Positions 1-5,759 of a DNA stretch of 21,117 nucleotides are shown piece by piece. Position numbers and translations under genes: made by a program. The notes beneath the pieces are model-generated. The model was given only the letters and a program-made list of their open reading frames with translations, was not told the DNA's origin and searched no databases. The stretch is from Candidatus Delongbacteria bacterium (GTDB lineage: Bacteria; Bacteroidota; Bacteroidia; Bacteroidales; ML635J-15). Where the stretch lies: contig JAQIDD010000323.1 of assembly GCA_027858215.1 (NCBI GenBank), positions 1 to 21,117 of the forward strand. The letters run 5' to 3'. Within the stretch, counting starts at the first letter, position 1. Each line of letters opens with the position of its first letter.

Positions 1-149
1 TTACGCTCGTATTTAAAACAGTCATTTACGAAAGTAAAATCCTTGGTTTTAAATACTTCGCAGGCCTCGAACTCAAACATTATGAACAAGACAATGATTT
101 TATTGACGAACACTATTTATACTACGATAGAACCGCCTGTCGTCCCTGA
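1..149 (+). CDS. 3' end of an unidentified protein, cut by the window start
   Basis: Reading frame 3 is open from the window edge to a TGA at 147-149, giving 48 residues. The peptide is rich in Phe, Tyr, Asp, Glu and Lys (it contains the stretch FKYFAGLELKHYEQDNDF), which looks like real protein and not chance. Frame 1 is also open here, to a TGA at about 151, but its Ser/Thr/Asn-rich translation looks less protein-like. The gene would converge on the threonine-synthase-like gene that ends at 184, leaving 34 bases between the two stops. I do not recognise the family from this tail. That it is a C-terminus is an inference from composition alone. Confidence 0.5.
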   Translation, partial: TLVFKTVIYESKILGFKYFAGLELKHYEQDNDFIDEHYLYYDRTACRP

Positions 150-164
150 GTGAGGATGAGGATT

Positions 165-180
165 ACAATCTCACCATCAC
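165..180. repeat. TCAC-type intergenic repeat, copy 1
   Basis: The 16 bases ACAATCTCACCATCAC lie between two convergent stop codons. They match 15544-15559 at 15 of 16 positions and resemble 2923-2946. All three sites abut the 3' end of a gene. This may be a dispersed low-complexity repeat, but three copies in 21 kb cannot prove it. Confidence 0.4.
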
Positions 181-183
181 CGA

Positions 184-1509
184 TTAACGCTCTACCGCTT
201 TTCTTCTCAGCACTTCCCTCAACCCTTTTCTGTCGTGTAATTTACAATCATCTACCGAATAAACATCATCCGTAACATAGATCATTTCTTCCATGAACTC
301 CGGTGCACGAGTCACTCCTTCGCCTGTATTTACAAGAACAGATTCTCCATCTTTTATTAATCCCTGTTTCAATGCATTTAAAAAGCCACCCATGCATACA
401 GCAGAAGCCGGTCCCATGGCAATGCTGGTTTCGTAAGCCATCCAGCGGGCAATGTCATTGATTTTTTCTTCTTTCATCTGTATGATACTGCCATTTGAAT
501 CCTTTACCAAATGCGATATTAAGGGATAAGTACCAGGTTTTCCTGTAGCAAGCGTCGGCACCCTTGTTTGTGGATTTTCAATGACCGGGAAATTGGTGTC
601 CCAGCCCTCAGGAAAATTATTTTGTACAGCACGCTCCCAGGCTAATGCCATTGGAGGGCATTTGTCAGGTTGCACCAATACCTGACGTGGCATAGGATTA
701 TCATATTCAGTTCCTTTCAAATCCCGTAACGCTTTATCTATAGCTATCGGGCCGGTGCCCCCGGATAATGCCTGGACATAAACATCCGGCAATTTACCCA
801 TTTGACGTAACCACTCAAACACCATTGTTTTCTTGGACTCTACACGCAGAGGATCTACATTGCCTCCCGTCATTAAAAAGCCATGTTTTTTGGCAAACGA
901 TGCAGCAATTTCCTTGGCTTTTGCATAATCGCCCTGCACCCGGAATACCTTTTGCCCATACACATTGATCTCAGATTCAGAAGCTTTCAACGCATCAACA
1001 GGCATAAAGATATATGTGCTAATGCCCGCTTTGGACATGTATCGCGAAAATGCTGTTGCCGTATTTCCCGTGCTGGCGACAACATAATCCTTTATGCCAT
1101 GTTCTTTCAAAATACTGGCTGCCAGGCTTGCTCCAATGTCCTTAAACGTCCCGGTTCCTCCATTTTTATCATTACGATACACCCACACTTCATTATGCAA
1201 ACCATAAGCATCCCGGGCATATGCTTCTAAAAACTTCCATCTTTCTACTGGTATTGCTCCTTCACCAAAACTGATAATATTATCCCGTGAAATCAATGGC
1301 AGATAATCAAAATAATGCCAGAATGACTTAACCTGTTCATCTGATGATTGCAGTAGATTTTTCATGCCGGTTAAATCATCATCATAAACCGCCTCAACAT
1401 GCTTACTGTTGCATTGTGGACAAACCTGATTCACATCAAACCATTCAGAAAACCCATCGAACTCCTGTCCGCATTTAACACATTGTAATGTAAATTTATT
1501 GTTTTTCAT
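184..1509 (-). CDS. Threonine-synthase-like PLP enzyme, probable cysteate synthase
   Basis: This 441-residue fold-type II PLP enzyme has an N-terminal zinc-ribbon-like element (Cys10, Cys13, Cys30, Cys33). The PLP lysine is probably Lys123 in GGTGTFKDIG, a substrate/PLP loop is STGNTAT at 146-152, and the PLP-phosphate loop is SGGTGP at 249-254. Threonine synthases normally carry an NPTGSFKDR-type motif around the lysine, and this one departs from it. It starts 10 bases after the stop of an alpha-oxoamine synthase and is surely co-transcribed with it. Cysteate synthases of the threonine synthase family make L-cysteate from O-phosphoserine and sulfite, the first step toward capnine sulfonolipids, and the gene pair fits that pathway. 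Inference: a cytoplasmic cysteate synthase. A plain threonine synthase is the main alternative, but no hom or thrB gene lies nearby. Confidence 0.72.
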   Translation of the reverse strand: MKNNKFTLQCVKCGQEFDGFSEWFDVNQVCPQCNSKHVEAVYDDDLTGMKNLLQSSDEQVKSFWHYFDYLPLISRDNIISFGEGAIPVERWKFLEAYARDAYGLHNEVWVYRNDKNGGTGTFKDIGASLAASILKEHGIKDYVVASTGNTATAFSRYMSKAGISTYIFMPVDALKASESEINVYGQKVFRVQGDYAKAKEIAASFAKKHGFLMTGGNVDPLRVESKKTMVFEWLRQMGKLPDVYVQALSGGTGPIAIDKALRDLKGTEYDNPMPRQVLVQPDKCPPMALAWERAVQNNFPEGWDTNFPVIENPQTRVPTLATGKPGTYPLISHLVKDSNGSIIQMKEEKINDIARWMAYETSIAMGPASAVCMGGFLNALKQGLIKDGESVLVNTGEGVTRAPEFMEEMIYVTDDVYSVDDCKLHDRKGLREVLRRKAVER

Positions 1510-1519
1510 GATGCTGATT

Positions 1520-2773
1520 TTATTCCACTGACATGTTTTTCATTTCTCCCTTTTTGTATTCTCCGGCTTCAAGTTTATCCCTGATATTTGAAAACGCATC
1601 AAGGGTTTCCTCAACATCATCCAGTGTATGAACCGCTGTCGGGATAAGCCTTAACATAAGTGTTCCTTTGGGAACCACAGGATATACTACTATTGAACAG
1701 AAAATATTGAAATTTTCACGCAGATCAACCACAGCATTTGTACCTTCAACAACACCTCCGTCAAAAAACACAGGCGTTACAGGAGATTCGGTTTTGCCGA
1801 TGTTAAAACCCCGATCTTTTAACCCTTTTTGCAGGGCTTTTGCAATTTTCCATAAATTGTCCTTATGCGATGGATCATTTTTTAACAATTCGAGGCGTTT
1901 CATAGCACCAAAAACCATTGGCATGGGTAATGATTTTGCAAAAGTCTGTGAACGCATATTATATCGCAGGTAATCCACAATGTCTTTCTCGGCAGCAACA
2001 AAAGCACCTATGCCTGCCATTGATTTTGCAAAGGTTGCAAAGTACACATCAATGCCGTCCTGCACGCCATAATGCTCTCCCGCACCTGCGCCGGTTTCAC
2101 CCATCGTTCCAAAACCATGGGCATCATCAACAAGCAAACGGAAATCATGTTTTTCCTTCAATTTCACAATATCATGTAAATGACCCAAATCTCCTGCCAT
2201 TCCGAAAACGCCTTCTGTGATTACAAGCACACCTCCGCCTTGTCTTTCAGCAATATCGCCCGCGCGTTTTAATTGTTTTGATAGGTTCTCTGTGTCATTA
2301 TGGGGAAACACAAAACGTTTTCCCATGTGTAAACGCATGCCATCCAATATACATGCATGTGACTCTGAATCATACACAATTACATCTCGGCGATCAACAA
2401 GCGAATCAATGATGGAAACCATGCCCTGATAGCCGTAATTAAGCAAGAAGGCATCCGGTTTTTTTACAAAAGCTGCCAGTTGTCGTTCCAGTTTTTCATG
2501 GTATTTTGTATGCCCTGACATCATCCTTGCCCCCATGGGATAAGCCATTCCGTATTTTTTGGCAGCTTCTGCATCTGCCTTTCTTACATCCGGATGATTG
2601 GCAAGCCCGAGGTAATTATTCAAACTCCATGTCAGAACTTCTTTCCCGTTAAAGATCATGCGTGGTTTTATCTCTCCCTCAAGTTTTGGAAAAGTAAAAT
2701 ATCCATGTGCTTTTTGTTGATATTGACCCAACGGGCCTTTTTCTTTTCTTACTTTACTGAATATATCTCCCAT
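1520..2773 (-). CDS. Alpha-oxoamine synthase, probable cysteate fatty acyltransferase (3-ketocapnine synthase)
   Basis: This 417-residue fold-type I PLP enzyme belongs to the alpha-oxoamine synthase family (KBL, AONS, serine palmitoyltransferase). Visible landmarks are the N-terminal NNYLGLANHP segment (52-61), His139 in SESHAC for stacking on PLP, Asp216 and His219 in VDDAHGFG, and the PLP lysine Lys250 in FATFAKSMAGIGAF. Length is normal for the family. These enzymes condense an amino acid with an acyl thioester and lose CO2. Its partner just downstream looks like a cysteate synthase, so the likely reaction is cysteate plus acyl-ACP or acyl-CoA giving 3-ketocapnine, the sulfonic analogue of the sphingolipid SPT step. 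It is first in a two-gene unit behind a clear promoter. Serine palmitoyltransferase or glycine C-acetyltransferase are the names an automatic pipeline would give and cannot be excluded by eye. Confidence 0.75.
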   Translation of the reverse strand: MGDIFSKVRKEKGPLGQYQQKAHGYFTFPKLEGEIKPRMIFNGKEVLTWSLNNYLGLANHPDVRKADAEAAKKYGMAYPMGARMMSGHTKYHEKLERQLAAFVKKPDAFLLNYGYQGMVSIIDSLVDRRDVIVYDSESHACILDGMRLHMGKRFVFPHNDTENLSKQLKRAGDIAERQGGGVLVITEGVFGMAGDLGHLHDIVKLKEKHDFRLLVDDAHGFGTMGETGAGAGEHYGVQDGIDVYFATFAKSMAGIGAFVAAEKDIVDYLRYNMRSQTFAKSLPMPMVFGAMKRLELLKNDPSHKDNLWKIAKALQKGLKDRGFNIGKTESPVTPVFFDGGVVEGTNAVVDLRENFNIFCSIVVYPVVPKGTLMLRLIPTAVHTLDDVEETLDAFSNIRDKLEAGEYKKGEMKNMSVE

Positions 2774-2839
2774 GATTTCGTTTGGTATTTAGTTAATATT
2801 CTTTTTTAAAATCAACACACTTAATCTCTTATAAACCTG

Positions 2840-2870
2840 CAAATGTAATTATATATGCATTAGCTTCAAA
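2840..2870 (-). promoter_or_regulatory. Bacteroidota-type promoter of the putative sulfonolipid operon
   Basis: On the - strand TTTG (2870-2867) is followed after exactly 19 bases by TACATTTG (2847-2840). This matches the Bacteroidota consensus TTTG-N19-TAnnTTTG. Transcription would start near 2833, giving a leader of about 60 bases before the ATG at 2773. Confidence 0.7.
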
Positions 2871-2891
2871 ATTGAATAAGCCTTATATCCA

Positions 2892-2907
2892 TACGTATTA
2901 ATACGTA
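2892..2907. promoter_or_regulatory. Perfect 16-bp palindrome, candidate operator
   Basis: TACGTATTAATACGTA is identical to its reverse complement. It consists of two TACGTA units (each itself a palindrome) around TTAA. It lies 21 bases upstream of the -33 element of the promoter at 2840-2870, and its centre is about 66 bases upstream of the predicted start. That is a typical place for an activator dimer. It is also about 35 bases past the stop of the upstream ABC-F gene, but no T-run follows it on the - strand, so an intrinsic terminator is unlikely. Confidence 0.45.
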
Positions 2908-2922
2908 ATATCATCATTACCC

Positions 2923-2946
2923 AAATCTCACACTCTCACAATCATC
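2923..2946. repeat. TCAC-type intergenic repeat, copy 2
   Basis: The stretch has two near-repeats of ATCTCACA and CTCACAATC and overlaps the stop codon of the - strand ABC-F gene. It shares CTCACAATC with the 15541-15549 copy. It is shorter and less regular than the copy at 15539-15574. Confidence 0.35.
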
Positions 2947-4840
2947 CTCTACTATCCAACTCCAGCCATCTCATTTCTTTTTCATCCAGTTTTTCCTTCA
3001 AATCTGCATATTCATGAGTTACTTCTGTCAATTGTTTAGCATCAGCACTTCCCTGGCTCAATATAGTTTCCAATTCTGCTTTGCGTTTATTTAAGGCTTC
3101 AATTTCTTTTTCCAACGCTTCGAATTCCAGTTTTTCTTTGTACGACAACCGATACTGGTACTGTTGTTTCTTTTTTTGCGTTGGTTTCGATGTTGATTCT
3201 TGCTTTTTTGAAACTGAGCGACCTTGTTTTCTTTTTTCTGAAAGTTTTACCTTTTCTCTGTAATCAGAATAATTCCCCGGGAAATTCCAGACCTTCCCAC
3301 TGCCTTCAAAAACAAACAAATGATCCACCACTTTATCCATAAAAAACCTGTCATGCGAAACAGTGACGACACTACCATCAAAACTCATCAAGTATGCTTC
3401 GAGCACCTGCAAGGTAATAATATCAAGATCATTGGTTGGTTCATCTAGGATAAGAAAATTTGGTTTCCTGATTAAGACGGAACACAGGTATAAACGCCTT
3501 TTCTCCCCGCCACTCAAACTGGATATAACCTGCTGTTGCTTCTCTAACGGAAACAAAAAATGTTTCAAAAATTGTTGTGCTGTAAATGTTCCGTTAGATC
3601 CCAAATCCACAATTTCAGCAATTTTACTGATGGCATCAATTACCCGGTCGTCATCTTTGAATGATATGCCCTCCTGCCGGTAATATCCTAATTTCACAGT
3701 ACTTCCTCTCTCTATGGTTCCGGCATCAGGTTTAACCGTTCCTGCCAGCATGTCCAAAAAAGTTGTTTTGCCGGTACCATTGTCGCCAGTAATACCGATT
3801 TTCTCTCCGGGGATAAGCTTATAACTAAAATCTTCCAACAACACATTTTCCCCATAACGCTTGGAAATATGATGCAACTCAAACACTTTATTTCCCAACC
3901 TGGTGGCAGGCACATTAATTTGCAAGAATGATTCATGGGGAACCCGGGCTTTCTTTTTCAGATCATAATAATTGTGTATCCTGTATTTTGCTTTAGTCCC
4001 CCTGGCCTTTGGCATCCGGCGCATCCACTCCTCTTCAGTCTTCAATAAATTTGTCGCTTTTGCAACATTGGCAGATTCGGTTAACTTCCTCTCCCTTCGC
4101 TTTTTAAGATATCCTGAATAATTTTCATGATATACATACAAATTATTGCCTTCAAGTTCAAGTATCACATTGCAAATCCGGTCAAGAAAATACCGGTCAT
4201 GTGTAACCATAAATAAGCTCTTAACTGATATTTGAAGAAACTGCTCCAGCCATTCAATCATGTTATGATCAAGGTGATTTGTAGGCTCATCAAGTAATAA
4301 CAAATCTGGCTCTTCAAGTAAAACCGCTGCCAATGCCACCCGTTTTTGCTCGCCACCACTCAACAAACCAACGCGTGTTTGCGTTTGAGTAATTTTTAGA
4401 TTTGTCAATACCTGTTTTACCCGTAATTCAGTGTCCCATGCATTCAAACTGTCCATTTTATTTATGCAATGCTGTAACCCGGGCTGGTCATCTTTCATGA
4501 TACACTCCTGGTATTCACGTACTGCATTCATGGAAGGCGAATCCAGGCTAAAAATGGCTTCCATGACAGTCTTGTTTTCATCAAGTGTGATTTCCTGGGG
4601 CAAATACCCCACACGCACATCATTTTTTGAGCTTATTTTTCCGGTATCCGGGTTTTCTTCACCTGACAGTATTTTTAACAGTGTGGATTTTCCTGTGCCA
4701 TTTTTGGCAACCATTGCAATTTTATCTCCCTGAGAAATACCAAGGGAGATCCCGTCAAAAAGCAATAAATCACCATACCGTTTACTGATGTTTTCTGCCT
4801 GCAACAAACTGATTTTACTCATCATTTTTTTCTTTGTCAT
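2942..4840 (-). CDS. uup: ABC-F ATPase, Uup type
   Basis: This soluble protein of 632 residues carries two ABC ATPase domains and no membrane segment. Domain 1 has Walker A at 45-52 (AKNGTGKS), the signature LSGGE at 160-164 and Walker B LLLLDEP at 180-186. Domain 2 has GDNGTGKT at 352-359, LSGGE at 442-446 and FLILDEP at 462-468. A linker of charged helices joins them. The last 70 or so residues (about 560-632) are a Lys/Glu-rich coiled coil, the C-terminal extension typical of Uup. ABC-F proteins of this kind act on the ribosome or DNA. The first Gly of Walker A in domain 1 is Ala. The gene overlaps the end of trmD by 26 bases if it starts at 4840. Met6 or Met7 (4825 or 4822) would begin MMSKISLLQ and also overlap, and these look at least as likely as starts. 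Confidence 0.85.
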   Translation of the reverse strand: MTKKKMMSKISLLQAENISKRYGDLLLFDGISLGISQGDKIAMVAKNGTGKSTLLKILSGEENPDTGKISSKNDVRVGYLPQEITLDENKTVMEAIFSLDSPSMNAVREYQECIMKDDQPGLQHCINKMDSLNAWDTELRVKQVLTNLKITQTQTRVGLLSGGEQKRVALAAVLLEEPDLLLLDEPTNHLDHNMIEWLEQFLQISVKSLFMVTHDRYFLDRICNVILELEGNNLYVYHENYSGYLKKRRERKLTESANVAKATNLLKTEEEWMRRMPKARGTKAKYRIHNYYDLKKKARVPHESFLQINVPATRLGNKVFELHHISKRYGENVLLEDFSYKLIPGEKIGITGDNGTGKTTFLDMLAGTVKPDAGTIERGSTVKLGYYRQEGISFKDDDRVIDAISKIAEIVDLGSNGTFTAQQFLKHFLFPLEKQQQVISSLSGGEKRRLYLCSVLIRKPNFLILDEPTNDLDIITLQVLEAYLMSFDGSVVTVSHDRFFMDKVVDHLFVFEGSGKVWNFPGNYSDYREKVKLSEKRKQGRSVSKKQESTSKPTQKKKQQYQYRLSYKEKLEFEALEKEIEALNKRKAELETILSQGSADAKQLTEVTHEYADLKEKLDEKEMRWLELDSRG

Positions 4841-5510
4841 TTAAAAGCTCAGGCCGTAGCTTTTTGGTTCGTTCCCATGCTTGTTTTTCTTTCCATGCAT
4901 CAATCAACTTAAAATTCCCGCTTGTTAACACATCAGGGACTTTCATGCCTTTGTATTCTGCAGGCCTTGTATATACAGGCGGAGACAACAATTTATCCTG
5001 AAAAGAATCGCTCAATGCAGAAGTTTCATCAGACAGCACACCGGGTATCAACCTGACAATACCATCTACTATAACCGCAGCCGCTAACTCACCACCGGTA
5101 AGCACATAATTTCCAATGCTGATTTCTTTGGTTATCAGGCAATCCCGTATCCTTTGATCTATTCCTTTATAATGCCCACATAAAATAATAATGTTCTCAT
5201 GCAAAGACATTGTGTTGGCCATGGGTTGATCAAAAAGTTCACCATCCGGAGATGTATAAATGACCTCATCATAATGCCTTTGATTTTTTAATGCCGAAAT
5301 GCATTTGTCAACCGGCTCTATCATCAGCACCATACCGGCATCATTGCCATAAGTATAATCATCCACTTGCCTGTGTTTACCAAATCCGTATTCTCGCAAA
5401 TCATGAAGATGAATCTCAACAAGCGATTTATCTGTCGCTCGTTTTATAATTGAATGCCTCAACGGACTTTCCAAAAGTTCAGGTAATACTGTGATAATAT
5501 CTATGCGCAT
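4815..5510 (-). CDS. trmD: tRNA (guanine-N1)-methyltransferase TrmD
   Basis: TrmD methylates N1 of G37 next to the anticodon of a subset of tRNAs, using S-adenosylmethionine, and protects the reading frame. The protein matches the family along its length: an N-terminal MRIDIITVLPELLESPL, then DDYTYGNDAGMVLMIEP, the SPOUT trefoil-knot segments IILCGHYKGIDQRI and ISIGNYVLTGGELAA, and a C-terminal VLTSGNFKLIDAWKEKQA domain. I chose the ATG at 5510 because TrmD proteins start at this MRIDI. An upstream in-frame ATG at 5558 would add 16 residues with no family match. The resulting 231 residues are of usual size. Its 3' end overlaps the ABC-F gene, so the two are probably translated together. In many bacteria trmD sits with rpsP, rimM and rplS, but none of these is here. 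Confidence 0.95.
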   Translation of the reverse strand: MRIDIITVLPELLESPLRHSIIKRATDKSLVEIHLHDLREYGFGKHRQVDDYTYGNDAGMVLMIEPVDKCISALKNQRHYDEVIYTSPDGELFDQPMANTMSLHENIIILCGHYKGIDQRIRDCLITKEISIGNYVLTGGELAAAVIVDGIVRLIPGVLSDETSALSDSFQDKLLSPPVYTRPAEYKGMKVPDVLTSGNFKLIDAWKEKQAWERTKKLRPELLNDKEKNDE

Positions 5511-5528
5511 GACTACAGGTTGATGGTT

Positions 5529-5536
5529 CAAAATTA
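5529..5536 (-). promoter_or_regulatory. trmD: Possible -7 element for trmD
   Basis: On the - strand this reads TAATTTTG, matching TAnnTTTG, with a predicted start near 5522 and a very short leader before the ATG at 5510. No TTTG lies 19-21 bases upstream, so the call is weak. It would support the downstream ATG over the one at 5558. Confidence 0.3.
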
Positions 5537-5629
5537 ATGATTTCCCTGAACCTGTCATACATATTTTTCGTGTTTATTAAATATTCAGCACAAGTGTATT
5601 ATTATTTTCCTTCGTCAATGATAAATTTA

Positions 5630-5659
5630 AACCTTAAAGCTTTTGAAATTCTTAAGGTT
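5630..5659. repeat. Inverted repeat in the trmD/DUF349 divergent region
   Basis: AACCTTAA (5630-5637) and TTAAGGTT (5652-5659) form a perfect 8-base inverted repeat with 14 bases between. TTAAACC also occurs as a direct repeat at 5627-5633 and 5658-5664, 31 bases apart (about three helical turns). The right arm overlaps the candidate + strand promoter. It could be an operator or chance in AT-rich sequence. Confidence 0.3.
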
Positions 5660-5674
5660 AAACCACTATGTTTA
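5642..5674 (+). promoter_or_regulatory. Candidate promoter for the DUF349-receptor-pyrG-yidC run
   Basis: TTTG (5642-5645), 21 bases, then TATGTTTA (5667-5674), one mismatch from TAnnTTTG. Transcription would start near 5681, about 80 bases before the ATG at 5760. It is the best match I found in this 249-base gap, which holds no gene. Confidence 0.35.
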
Positions 5675-5759
5675 AAACTTTTTTACTAAAATTGCAGGCG
5701 TAAAACACGCTGATTATATATTAGCAACTCTCTTATGACAAATTATAAAAGTACTAGTA

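Noticed and set aside
1520..2773. Simple label of serine palmitoyltransferase or 2-amino-3-ketobutyrate CoA ligase
   Set aside because: Family membership is clear, but the adjacent cysteate-synthase-like gene and the absence of a threonine dehydrogenase favour cysteate as substrate. It is kept as an alternative.
2892..2907. Palindrome as a terminator for the ABC-F gene
   Set aside because: The stem is AT-rich and short, and no T-run follows on the - strand. Operator is the better reading.
5511..5558. Longer N-terminus for TrmD from the ATG at 5558
   Set aside because: The extra 16 residues do not match TrmD, which begins at MRIDI encoded from 5510.
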